Part shown: positions 27,001 to 41,457 of the stretch, in pieces
Layout: each line of letters opens with the position of its first letter
How positions within the stretch are numbered: the stretch's first letter is position 1
Origin: Strongylocentrotus droebachiensis
Taxonomy: Eukaryota > Echinodermata > Echinoidea > Camarodonta > Strongylocentrotidae
Length of the DNA: 64,000 nt
Assembly (NCBI GenBank): GCA_035222895.1
Contig: JAVYIG010002746.1
Location: 166,176-230,175, forward strand
Direction: 5' to 3'
Translations under genes and position numbers: made by a program
The notes under the pieces: generated by a model
What the model was told of the DNA's origin: nothing
Database searches by the model: none
The model's input: the letters and a program-made list of their open reading frames with translations, nothing else

Positions 27001-29571
27001 AACAAACACCTCCACTTAATGACTTATTATTTTTTTCTATCCCCTTTGCAGAACTTTTTCATTGTACTCTTGTATTTTAGTTTGTTTTAGTTGTTTTTCA
27101 AATAAAGAATATCCGTGGAAAAGAAAAACAAGATTGCAACACTGTTGGAAATATGTAACTGACAAGAGTAAAGATGAGTAACTAGAAAATCATTTGCCAG
27201 AGTACATGTATATGTAACTTGGAAAAAGGAAGGACAGTTTCTTAAACACACTAAAACATACTTTGAAAAACATTTAATATGTACACAAACTAATTTAAAT
27301 AAACTAATAAATCACACCAGTCATAGAATGTATACTGCCCCCTTTATCACTGTTTATTATGCAAATCACTATCTTCTTTCAGTTTTAAATCAAGTGTAGG
27401 TTAGGTTGAGAATTCTTTTGATCATCTTATATCGGACACATAGAAGTCTGTACAAAAACACCCAATGAAAATTGCAGTTGGTAGGTGTTACATACTTGCC
27501 AACATTTGAAATTCAGAAAACGGAAGGCACATCACAAATCATGTACCGTACGCTGCGACTGCACGTGAAATACGTATCTCGCATATACGGCCAGAGTCAT
27601 GCGGTGATCATGAGCGATAGTGCTAGCGCGACGGGTGCACTCTGTACTGTACCTATGACTGAGGGATTGTGCTCATTATTACACGCGGCAAATAGAGATC
27701 AGCGCGGCGCGCAACAAGCACGCTGCACGCATCTTGCGCAATACAATCCTTCCAGCACTCATCGTACCGAAACTATGGAAAGCCAACTGGTATTTATAAT
27801 ACATGTATAATTTCCCCAAATCAGAACGTTCTGTTTTTCATGGCTCTAAAAACTTCAAAAACGTAACAGTTCCGTTAGAAACAAAACGGTTGGCAAGTCT
27901 GGTGTTAAGACAATTAAAATCTGTTCATTGAAATATAAGATAATTAGATTATTTTCAGTACACCCCCCCCCCCTCCCCCCCCCCCCCCCCAGGTTTCCAA
28001 CATGGCTCTTCATTATTCCTATACCATTAGTCTGGAGCTAGAATGGCTTTAACTAGGACAGTACCGGTGTATCAATAAATGCCCATCTGGCTCAGACGAT
28101 GCAAACTCAGTATAAGTACCTTGAACCACAATAACAAAGGTGCACTGGCCTTCCAGGCCTGCAGGATCAACCACCGTCACAGTGATCACATGACTGCCAA
28201 TCGCAAACTGCCCTTCACGGGGATCTGTGTTGATGCTCGATATGGTTCCCGAGTTGTCTGTGCCTCGAGGGCTGCTCCAGGATATGGTGGCGTAGGCCTG
28301 TCCTAAATCTGTGTTCCTAGTGATGTCCTCAGGGCAGATGGCAACAGGTGCCTCAATGTCTATTGAAGGATGACAACAAACGCAGTTTTTTCCATGATAC
28401 AAATAGTTATTTAATGAAAATATGATCAATATCATAAGTTAAAACATATTTGTGGCTTACACCCAGTAAATAAGATCGATTGATCGATCTGTAATTGAAA
28501 AACAAGTCAGAAAAAATCTTGGAACCAGCGGGATTTGAACCTGCCATCTGAACCTACCACCACTGTTGTACCACCACTGTCGTAGTCACAGCTCTTGATA
28601 AAACCGGGTGTAAGCCACACATATGTTTAAACTATTGCAATTTCTCCCAGGAAGCATTACATTTATAAAATATATCATAAGTGTTATGCAATAAATGATT
28701 GCCCACTCAAATTTCTCTGTCCCCAAATCAGATTGGAAGCAGACATTCACATATGAAAATACACCTAATCAAAAGAAAGTCTGGACCCGAAGAAGGCTAA
28801 GCCAGAAAAGATAACTCAGGCTAGACTAGAGTCAGATGCAAAATCGTAATTTCTTGTCATGTCTTGAATAATACAGTTAGTCTATATTAACAGCACTCCT
28901 TTTTATGAGACATTTGAACAGGCATCAAAGAATGAGAAAAGGCAGGAATTCTATTTCCTCCTTACCAGAACTCCCCTTCTCATTAAAGTGACTTACCAAC
29001 TACTGTTGCAACAATCACACACTCTGCTGTATTCCCCGAAGAGTCTGTGGCAGTGACCGTGATATTGCGGCTTCCAATAGGCAACTGACCCGGAACAAAA
29101 TCTGTTTCCACGGTAACCTCTCCTGAGTTATCCGTTGCTGTTGGACTAGTCCAGGATATGATCCCAAAAGCTGCCCCAGCCTCTGTCTCTGCCGTGACAT
29201 CATCGGGACAGACAAGGACAGGAGGTTCTTCATCTGAGTGATAGTAACAAGGGGAAATGCACACCAAATACTGAATACAAGTAATTTGATATCTGGTATA
29301 AAATTTCTGAATTACTTCCAAATAGACAACTAATCTAAAAGAGAGCAGAAAAAATCAGAGAAATCTGACTAAATATAAGAAAGTTATGAATTTTTGAAAC
29401 TTGTAATCACTATATGTATGGGTATTTCAAATTGCGGCGATAATGTCAATGTGATGTAGTGCCAGACTACTTTCCCCATCTATTCCAACATATAAATCAG
29501 GGTTCTTGTTAATAGCCGGCAACCGGCTATTTTTTCCGGCTGTAACGGCAATCGTAGCCGGCTGTCGGCAC

Positions 29572-29610
<39 letters not shown>

Positions 29611-32600
29611 GTAGCCGACAGAGACTGATGGACTAGAAGTTGAAACCCACAGTGCTGCAGCTCAGAATGATGACAAGTCGACGACAGTCACCAGGCAAAG
29701 TGAAGAAGGTGCCAGTGGGCAAGATGAAGCTGAAGACCAGGAGGTGAAGTCCACCCTTGACATCCTAGGTCTGGATGAGGATCTTCTTAGCCAGTCCTCA
29801 GATTCAGAAATGGAATGATCATTCACTATGTAATTATTGCAAAAAGTTTCAGCCTCGGGTACATGAATATTAAACATGTGTCACATTACATTTCAATATG
29901 CGAGAAAAGTTTAATACATTCTGATTGAATTGACAAGATTTTTCCTTCTAAGGTCTCTAGAATCTGAATGGGAGATCTTGAAATGCTAAGGGCTTGCCTT
30001 CAGGGGAGACTCCCCTCCAGACTGAGGCACTGCACCTGGACCCTGCTGGGGGCGTAACACCCCCAGACCCCTGTGACAGCTGTCACATACCTGCAAACCA
30101 TTTACCAATCCAATTTTGTCATATTTTTTTTATGTGTGTTCCAATTTTTTAAATTTTTTATCGCAAACGATTTTCTTCACTGACAAGGTCCTGTAAACGT
30201 CAGTTAACCGTTTTTGCCCAGGACTACCTTGTATCATTATCATGTAATTCAAAATTGTAGATTCATCACAAATATGATTGATTTATCAGAAACAATAATG
30301 GAGCATTTTCATTTCATATTGTATATCATATGAAAAGTAAGTTATTCAGCCAAAATATTCATGATCTTTATCATTAAACTATGGCTCATACAGTGTGGTC
30401 ATATCTTCAAAAATAAGGCTAAGATAGCACCAGAGAGCATCTAAAACCCTAAAGCTTCCAGGGCCCTTGGGCGGGCCCTGGACCCCGGCCGCAAGGGACT
30501 TCGCGCTTCGCGCTCGTGATGTGCGCTACGCGCACAGAGATTTTTCTTTTGCAATTTTAGTAGCCTCCTGTAAATCATAAATAGCCTGCTATCAGAAAAA
30601 TTAACAAGAACCCTGTATAAAGTGACTAAAACAAGTTCATTGCTCAGGAGGGTCTAGCCCTAGTCTATATTCTTTATAGAGGACCTAGCTATAATAACAT
30701 GCTACAGAGTAAAGGAGGGAGTTTTCAAAAACTTAAGAAAAATCCTATTTTTTTACTCTTTACTTCCTATATATTATCATTTCTTGTTCAAATCTGGAAG
30801 CCAATACTATTATTATTTAAACCAAAAAAAAGAATCCCAGAAAAAAAATCATGAACTGCCATGGCAATAGTCATTTTCATGTTCACTGTTTCGGAGGTAG
30901 TTTTCGGCGGTATGAACGTACAGTCAATAGGGAGCATGGCCGCTAAAGCACGTGCGGCCAGAGCACGTAATCCCCTGTACGGCTGAAAAGAGATACGGCG
31001 CTATAGTATCCGACTGCAGTGGTAGGATACATGCAGTGAGATACTTTTAAGCTTGTGATACTCAATAAATCTGACACTAAAACTTTAAAAATTACTTGAA
31101 ATACAGCTCATTTTATGGTACCCATATTCCTTATACAGACACGCGTAAGATATTCGATTTTTCGTACCTAGAGCTGATTGCTTTAAAGAAAATTTTCCCT
31201 TTGTGAATGTCGTTTATACAATGTTTGGACAGATACAAAGTCGCGATTCATACGCCGGTCAAAGCAGGCTGCAGATACGAAGAACGTATCTAGAGAGCAA
31301 GACATTTTGTGTGTGAAGGGATATACGTCCTTATACTGTTACTAGACCGGGCACTGCTCTTTAAACACTCAGAAGGGCCACTGCGCATTTACGTACGTAT
31401 ATAGTCAATGGCCCTACTGAGCGTTCAAAGAGCAGTGAATCTCGACAACCACACCGAAATTTCCTGTGTGTGAATGATGTTGTATCTAAAGCTGATTAGT
31501 TTAAAGCTCTTTAGACTTTAAATCAGCTTTAAAGAATTTTACCCGTGTGGAAAGGGGGCTAATTGAACAAACTCGTCAGAAAAGAATTATGCATACATTT
31601 AAATGCTTACAAACTAAAACTAACTAAACAACTGAGAAAATACAAACATATTTAAATAGATAGACTATAATATAGCATAATAAAATCTACTGACTACCAA
31701 ATAATGGCTATATAACAAGAGAAACAGGGAAATACTACGAGCAACAGGACTGAAACACAGACAAAAACTAAACAAGACAGACAGATGAATAGATGTGAGA
31801 AAATTTAGATGAAAAAGACTGAAAATGCATGGAAAATAAAATATCGTTATCAAACTCAAAGAGACAACAGATAAACTGATACTAGTGATACATGCAGTGA
31901 TGATAATGTGTACATGTAGAATTTTGAGAGAAAAGTTCCTGCATGACTTTGCCATATAAAGGGCTATACGTATAGCTGGTCCCTCAAAATGGGTAAATGC
32001 CTAGCAGTATACACCTGTCGCTACCACACCAGTACCAGTACCACGGCACCTACGTACACTACCACTACCAGCCTGTGATCACGTCGCGTCGGTGATCACA
32101 CTTGTTCGTTCCCGATCCACCTGACTCATGCGTTATGAAGTTATGCTTAGCTTATATAGTTTACTCCGGAGTTTACTACAGTAAAACAGTTACGAGATAT
32201 TCGAAGGATGAATTCCTTAATATAATATTTTACTTTACCCTTCGAGTGACAGTGGATCAACCTAAGTAAAACAAAATCAAGGCTGTAAGAAAATGGAAGA
32301 AGATTCCGGCTTCTCTGGGCTTTGACTCCGCAGGATAAATAAAGCAGACGACCTGACTGTAAAATCATTGCGATCGTTATCGATATCGATATCAACATAT
32401 CGATATAGTTAAATGATGTATGATTCGATGTTATGTATTGAATGATATAATGTAACACAGATGTACATGTATGAATTGATTGATGTATTGAATGAACACA
32501 ATAAAGAACATTACAAAACAAAAAAAAACATACGCAAATTAGTCTTGTCAAAATGCGATTTACGTACGTGCAAACGCAAACGTACACATGCCGATTAAAT

Positions 32601-34786
32601 ATGCATGCCCTTCGGTTATTTTGTTAAACATACACGCATGAAAGTCAGGCTAAATTTGGCGTCTACTATAGTATTGCGCTTTTCTGATTGGTTGAAAGTA
32701 GAAGTATAGGGTGGTATTAGAATTGAGAAAATGATATTATCGGCATTCACTCTCCGGTTTTTTGGCTACGCATTCACCAAAAATACCGTATTTAAAAAAA
32801 AATGTAATACACATAGTCACATGTTTGCAAATGTCTTGCTTTTTCAATCAAATACACCTTTTTTCAATTCCATAACCAGTTTAACTATAAACCAAAGAAT
32901 ATACTTTTTTAGTCATGTAACTGCTCACTCCGTTGCTTACGCATATAAATTATGATAGTGGCTTACTATACTATCATAATTTATATGCGTAAGCAACGGA
33001 GTGAGCCTACATTCGATCGGCCCGCCAGGTTCTGCCTATATGCGTTCGGCCAATAGCACATCCGGCCTCAGCCGTTTTTGTGTATTACGAGCTGAACTTT
33101 GTTACGTGAAAAGCACCCCTTCACCGGAGATTTTTTGAACATGTCGAGTCCCTCCATTCCCAGCGTGGGGGGGGGGGGGGGGGGGGGTAAGGGGTAGGGC
33201 CCACGACCACGCCCACGCCGAGAGACAGGGCAAATTTCCAGAATAGTATACTAATTCAAGTGATATCATTATACGATATAGTATTACTCTCAATTATTGG
33301 TGCAGAAGCGACGAAAGGAAGAAGGGTGACGATACATTATTAAGCAACCAAAAAATAGGCCTACATGTCGTGGCTGCATGCTCGCAAGAATGTTGTTACA
33401 GACACTGACAGTACATTATGTATTGTCAATGGGAGTATAACGGCCTTCTCGCTGGCAGCCGACGATGTACCTCGAGCTAGCTCCAGCCTATGTACTGGCA
33501 AATTAAGCTGTACTTGTGTCAATTTTGCTTGTAAAAGCCGGGGTCAGTAGGGTCTCTGCCTTCGGTAAATTCAGTTATTCTATCTGATTTCCCAGAATAT
33601 GCTATAAATTATATATAGCATATATTATATGGATTTTGAGTGTATGAACTCATTAAATAAGAGCCTATAGGCTACATACTGCAGCACGACCCAACACTTG
33701 GATGAAAAAAATATTACGGGCGATGGAAGGAATGCAGAAAAAATGTTAGAAAAGTTGGATGAAAATTTTTAGCGTACCTAAATTTCTCCTCGTACTGTCT
33801 TCCTTATTGTGACATAACTTCAAAAAGGTCTCAAAAAATTAAGGTCTCATTCGGAAGTTGAGCCCAGGTTCTTATTCGGTTGTGCCAGGCCTACGCTAAA
33901 TTTCTGCACGAAGGAATATCGATCACGGAGGCGGGTTGCGTGATATGATCGGCTCCACTCTTTTACGAAGCTCCGTTACCGACATACATGCAGCTAGCCT
34001 CTCTCAAACCTCTCAGCATAGCTTACTTATTACGGAAAAGGTATTATTAAACATTGTCTTGTCGCCAACCACATGTGCACAAAATGCGAGGAAGAGAGAC
34101 GAATAAAGGTATTAGTGTCAAAATTAACATCTATAACAAACCTGGAGTTTTTGTGGAAGGAGCAATCGTTGTTGCGGGTGTTTCAGTGACTGTTGTGGTT
34201 TCGACGTCAACAGAAACTGTTGATAGAAATAAAATACACAGTTATTATAATTATAGGGGCATTACAGCAACATGAATTCATGTCCGAGGTCTTCTTCATC
34301 TTCTTCTTTTCTTCTTCATCATCATCATCATCATCTCCTTCTCCTCCTCCCAGGGGCGTAAATCCCGGGGGGTGGGGGGGGGGGCTGCATCCCCCCTGGC
34401 TTGAAGTACTGGGGGGATGGCCTGTACAACATCCCCCCCCCCTGAAAAAAAATGCTTATTCAGCGGTCGGCTGAGTCGTTGCGATTTTTTGGAGACCCCC
34501 CCCCCAAAAAAAAAAAAGTGTCCTCTTACCCCCCCCCCCCCCCCCCCTTATTCAGCGGTCGGCTGAGTCGTTGCGAAATTTTCGTCCGATTTATAAATGT
34601 TAAACCCCCCCCCCCCCCCCTTGAAAAAGCTGATCATCCCCCCCCCCCCCCCCCCACTCCTCGGTACGGATTTACGCCCCTGCCTCCTCCTAAACCTCTT
34701 AATCTTCGTTATCCTCCTCGTCCTTCTCATCATCTTTCACCTCCACCTCCCCGTCATCGACGTCCTCTTTCTTCTTATTTTCATCA

Positions 34787-34825
<39 letters not shown>

Positions 34826-37800
34826 ATCTCTCTTTCTCTTTCTTGTACATTTTTCCCATTATCACCGTAAACATAAAAAGTCGTCAGCTTAGCATTATAT
34901 TGTATTATGTGTTTTTATAAACATAACCAACAAAATAGAAACTTTGTATTACAAACATCAGCTAACATACAGACAGTATCTAATATAAATCCTGAACTAC
35001 GTATACGTGTGAACCATAATATATATATAGTTTTCCTACGTGTGCATCCTAAGATGTGTACAGTTTCCAGTATTGGATTCATTTAACATAACATGGTAGA
35101 ATATTCAGGCAAATGTCATGCTAAAAGAACATGGGTCATTAAAAAAAGAATAAGACATTACCATCTGTCACCGAAAGTGTCGTCGAATCGACCCCGAGTG
35201 TGGTGAGGTCACCATTGTCGTCGGCTATCTGAATGATCTCCTTAATAGAGACTTCGACCTGTCCTCTGACCGAGTTGATCTGGTCATCGATGCTCCCGAC
35301 ACCCGATGATAGCGTCGTCGAACCCGTGACTGTTGGCGCTGTCGGCGCTCGTATCAGGTTGATGGTGAAGTTCACGATGACACTTCCCTGACTGTGAAAA
35401 TATCAAATCAGACATTAGTATAAATGTTTTGCTCTTCAAAATTTGCCCAGTGATAAAATCCACCAGCTGGAATTAGTTAAAGCCTCGGTCACAAATGCCA
35501 TTACGAACTGCTACAAACGCCGTACGAACATTTTTCAGACAATGTAAATTCGGGAAGACAATGGAAAAACAGGGAGATTCGTACGAAATTATCGTGACCG
35601 TAGCACAACACGCCTGTATTTTGTTCTTTCATCCTCCATCTCTATCTATCAATCTCTCCTCTTCAATCTCTCTCTCTAGTGCTCTCTCTCTCTCTCTCTC
35701 TTTCTTGCCTTGTAGTGTATTATCCAACCCCGCCTTTCCCCCCATTTAATTTTCTTCCAATAACGTTGTCATTTTCCACCCTTCTTTGCTAACAGAAGAG
35801 CGGTGGGCCAAATTAGAAAATAAATCTACACATGAATCATCTTCATGGTGGGGGGGGGGGGGGGCAGGCATTGAAAGCAATCCCTATCTAGGATACGGCA
35901 TGGAACAATTGCCCCGAATTCATCCTTTATATTATAATCAGTGCATAATAACTTCCGACTTACGTGAAACCGTTGACAACTGTACCATTGTAGATGTCAC
36001 TTAGATCGCTGTTCAAAAACACTGCATCCATCTATACCAATGATTTAAAAAAAAAGGAAAGTTAGAGAGATGAGAATAGAGATAGATAGAAAGAGAGAGA
36101 GGGGGTGGGTTGTGTGGGGGAGTGGGGTCGGAGAGAAACAAGTATTTAAAAAACGACAGGGTATATATATATCAATATTCCGATGGTTTGTTGCTCCTGC
36201 TATTTGACATTTAAAGGTACTATGTCCCATTTGTAGGCCAAAAAATGAAAAGGTTAAATTCCAGCGGCATTTGAAAGATGATACTAATTATGAACTTCCT
36301 TCAAAACGAAAGGGTTGAAAATGGCTTTTAGTGGGGAAAAACGACCATTAGTTGTAAAATCAACTTAAGTGATTGCAATTACCTTAGTAATAGTCTGATT
36401 TTCAGACCCTTTTACCGAATGGTCGTACGTTTTGTGCTGCACAAAGACTTAATCAGTTAATTTTGGATTACAAGTAGTGGGTTATTGCATGTAGACAATT
36501 GCTCATGTACCTGTTACAGCTCATTTTATGTGTGTTATTTAATTTACCTCAGTCACTCAATAGAGTGGTGAAGTGTGACGTCATCAAAAATCTATTTTTA
36601 GAATTTCTCAATTTTTTCTTCATTTTCCGAAAGAGCATCAAAAATAATGTCCGAGTGTCGAAAACCAATTGAATGTATTAAGTATTGGCTGAGATATGAC
36701 CATCTGAATGCATATATGTCCCATGGGAACTCAGTGTTATAGTGCTCTGGTTCATAACATTACGAACCAGAGCACTATAACATAGGAAGTATGTTTATTC
36801 CCGAACCCTTGGCACCCCCCCCCGTCCCTACTCTCACTTCGAATAAGAGGGGTGCCGTAAACATTACGCCGCCATCAATATGAATGATGTTCAACTAGTT
36901 CATTCGAAGACGTTTGTCAATATCACATCAAACTACATCAAACTAAGGTATTTTAAAACTTTCGTTTGAGATTATTATTTAAGTTGAAGAATAGAAAAAC
37001 CAATCTCTCTTGTTATAGCAGGGGAGGGGGTTTAGAGGGGGAATTTAACAAACAAACAAGTAAAAACAAAAGAAAAGACCACTGTCAAGTGAAACTGTTA
37101 ACCAATTCAAAACTTGTCTTGAGACAAATTTATTCAAAATTGCTTTTGATGATTAACTTACTCTGTCCACATTGATGAATATTTAATATAGGTTTTCCCG
37201 GCCAATTTCGTAAAAGCAGCATTCAATTTCATTAACGTGCATTCATGTTCAAGCAAATTTTCTCCACTCGTTGCTCCCCTGTTTCATTTTTAAACTTGTT
37301 GCATTCAATTTCGTTTCGAGTCACCGAATTTTCTAAACATGCACATTCAAATTTAAGCTTGGTTCAATCAATTTGGAAATGCGTAAGGGTCATTCAATTT
37401 CGCCAATGTTGAGTGGGAGGTGAATTCTTTGGCGAATTGCGGTTTCATTTTCGTCTATGGGCAACCTCTTTCGCAATCGGGTCATTCAAATTAAAACTAG
37501 ACCTCCTAATCATAGTATGAGGCTCGATGTTGATTCGGATATTCAGTATTTCATGTTCATTTATTTATTCTTTTTCTCTATGATCTTTTCTGACATGTTT
37601 TCAAATTACACAACCTTCTTATTTATCTGATATATTTATATTGCATTTTATGTTTTTTCTTTCTTTCGACATTCTTTATTTTTGTTGAAACATCATTTTT
37701 TTAATATCTTCATATTTTTCATTATAAATGCTTTAGGTGTTATATTTTTAATGGTTTGTTTTGATCAATCTTGATTAAGTAAGTGATCTCTCTTTCTTTT

Positions 37801-38461
37801 CATTTAACATCTTTTTCTTTATTCATCATTGTATTTTGTTTCCATCATGTCCATGTCTATTAAACCTGAACTACCTCTGTTCAAGATCTTGTGCTTAGAA
37901 GAGAAGTCACAAATTGTGCACCTTCTCTGGGGACAGTTACTTGTGTAATGACAGAACGAATACGCATGTCATTCCTACAAGTAAACTTTGCATACAATAT
38001 TATTCAAACAGAAGTATATTAAGTGACAAATTAACATCAAATGAAAAGCAATGCACAAATGTCACAAATGTATGCCTAATCACGAAATTGAATGAACGAA
38101 GACATACCGACGTCTGTCCGGCGCGAATTTGAATGCTCTTTGCACGCTTTTCTAAATTGAATGCTCGTTTTGCACGTCTCCATGACAAGAGTATGAAATC
38201 GCATGCTACTAAATCAAATTGAATGACGCAATTAGCTTTTTGAATGATGATCTACATAGTCATTCAAATTCGCACGAACTTGAATGAACGCAACGTTAAT
38301 TCGGATGCTAAGTTTACGAAGTTGGGCGGGAAAACCTATATGTATTGTAACTTGTAAGTTTATTTGCACTCTTTTGTTTTGTTTAATATGCCTTTGTTTA
38401 TCAGTCTATTTTGTTTGTTAAAGCGCTTAGAGACTTCGGTGGTAAGCGCTTTATAAGTAAC

Positions 38462-38500
<39 letters not shown>

Positions 38501-38876
38501 GTGGAGAAAACCCCTATATACACAAACACACACCAAGGAAAAAAGGACGAACCCGCGTCGGATCCACTAACCGTGTTTGTGAAGGTTTGAGAAAGCTCTT
38601 GGTATTGAGGCGATAAGTCGTTGTTGTAGGCAGGAACAAAGGCTCGATTCGATAACTTCACCGTTGCGTCCAGTTCTACTCCAACTGCAAAACAGATAAA
38701 AGAATGGGAAAATCTCTCAAATTATTCACTGGTTCATGATTTGTAGCGTTATGTTAGAAGCCCGAACTTTTTGTCTGCGTCTCTTTCTATTTGTCTCTCT
38801 GTATCTCTGTTTCTGTCTTTATCTCTCTCTCTCTCATTCACAAACATTCCGTCTGTATAAATATGTTCGTCTCTTA

Positions 38877-38907
<31 letters not shown>

Positions 38908-41419
38908 TTCTTTCTGCTTGTGTACATGCGTTTGATATTCCGTTCTACTTATTGTGATAATCCCATTTAATCTCCCGTTTAATATCTTTCATTATGCACA
39001 ATTTTTTTCTTTTTATACCCAATATCAAACACGGGGAAACAAATAATGATAAATTAAGTTATACTCACCAACAACAGCCATTACTGGTCTAGGAGTGACA
39101 GGTACATCAGGTTGGACTGCGAGAGAATAACATGAATTGTTAACTGTGTCTGGTTCATATGTTATGTATATACCATTACTGTAAGCATTTTTATTGGATT
39201 TTGAATTTTGGAATTGTTTTCTTTATTTCTTAACATATCGTGGTCTATTCCAGATGTACTTAGCAGACTGATTAAAACACAATAAATAGAATACGAATGT
39301 TACATTTTAAAAGTAAAGAAATTACACGATTAGTATTAACATAAAAGAATCATAAAAGAAGCTCCCACAAAATGATTGTTATACGCACAAAAGGAATATT
39401 GGGCAAAACACTTTCCGTTATACTTAACAAATCCACGAAGGATGGGGTTGAAATGAGATATACATGTATTGGTTCCAAACCAGGGCCCCGTCTTATAAAG
39501 AGTTGATATTAATCACAACTTATTTGCGATTGATATTAATCACAACTTATTTGCGATTGATATTAATCACAACTGTGTACATAAGAGACAGGGGACTGCA
39601 AACTTGCGATTGAATGGAGGACTTACGATTGATCCAAATCAATCGCAACTCTTTGTAAGACTGAGCCGTGTGCAGAGGAAAAAATCACTACTGTCACACT
39701 GAACATATTTCAGAAGCAGCCTTTGTGTATCACTTGTGAAACGGTTGTCGTAGAAAACGTGCGTCTTCTTCTTCTTCTTCTTCTTAAATTCAAAGCCTCC
39801 CCCCCCCAAAAAAAAAAAAGTTCAAAACACTTCACATATTAAATAATTGTTCAAACAGGCATAAACTGTTGGTGTGCTATATCATGACATACAGAGAACA
39901 AATTACATTCTTTCGTAAATTGTCTTTCATTAATTATAATAGAACATGGAAATTCGTAAGCCTTTCCACGGCTCTCAACTTTGCTGATATCAGCCAGGAC
40001 AAATTCGGATTCTTGTCAACTTTGGATTTTGCACCCTTTAACAAAAGGCACGATGGTGGCTATTGCTCTCCCCACTGTTCAAGTAGAAAATATCGTCAGA
40101 CTTTTTTTTTGCGGTGAGTGTGCGTGTGTCTGTCATATAATACAAGAAACCCTAAGCTATCCTCAGGTATGACTATTTCCTCAAAACAGTTTGAATGTTT
40201 ATTTGGTGAGACTTTTAAAAATGTAAACTTTGTTGAGACGCGCTGTAAAGACTGACATTAGATCAGTTGACAGCAGACTTATCAAAGATTCTTCGAACTG
40301 CGTTTCATCAAAAAAACTAAAATATGTTAAAATTATATATATATGCGTATATACCTACTCATACATACATACATTCATGAGAGGAAGTCTTTCCGCCCTT
40401 ATGGATTTGTCAAGTAATACACACATACACACATACATTATGTTTTATCATAACTTAAACACAATTATAATTAATAAATGACACATATTTGGAAAGCTTA
40501 GATCCTCTTTTTTCATTTGATGCAACTCACATGATGCATATTTCACGCATGGGTGATTAAAAGCAATTTGAAGAGAGGAAACCAAAAACTCATTTGGCGG
40601 GCGGTATCTGAATTTCAAGGAGAAAATCACATTTCTAGAAAGTTCAATTTCTGCTCTTTCATATGACACATCAATCAGGAAAAATGAGCCAGGAATAACA
40701 AAATTCTGTTTGTTTAAATTAATGCTTGCATTTCCATAATTTGATCAAACGAGTTCGTTTTCACTGGCTACCTGCCGTAGCAACACACAGAGTTGACAAA
40801 AGACTTAACTCCGCTTCGTTGAAGATCAGCCATGCACAAAGAAGACGAAAGACCTGATGGTCTTTTCTGGGACGCACTGTATATATATGTTAAATGAAAA
40901 TAATGCATAATAATACCTGTCGTTGCCGCTGGTGAGGTTGCAGCGAATGGACCTTCATAAAAAAATAAAAACAAAAGTTGACATTAGAACTAGCGTACAT
41001 GCATGCGTTTTAAACAATCGTGACTTCAAGATTAAAACACCAAGGTGATTTACACTTCCTCAAATCACACTTGAAGGTTATTAAACACTAATATGATCTA
41101 CTTTTTATCAAATTACACCATGATCATGATTGTAGTGCCAAAATCCGTTTACTGAATTAAGGCAAAAGATAAATCAACCCAAGGCTTCAATGTCCTTTTG
41201 CTTTGAAATGTGCTAAAGCTATAAAATGACATATAACTCATTTTGAAAATGTTTTAAAAGGCATTTCAATAGGGTATTGAAAATGGCCTGAAATTTCTCG
41301 AAAGTCCCTGAGATCTTGTTCGATATAGAAACAATCATTATTACATCAAACCACTTGATTCCATTGCTACCATGCTGTATACGACGTAGACGCAACTCAC
41401 TGTTCATATCTCACTCCTT

Positions 41420-41457
<38 letters not shown>

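Larger units (their letters stand above)
30616..34141. other. Intronic sequence, no gene recognised
   Basis: Holds the inverted repeat at 31352-31437, a perfect hairpin at 32923-33006, a poly-G tract at 33165-33187 and AT-rich sequence with short open frames that show no domain or codon signature. Confidence 0.5.

Noticed and set aside
34452-34892. Pro- and Ser-rich frames of 107-146 codons
   Set aside because: Produced by C-runs and CT microsatellites of the hAT-type MITE and its flank.
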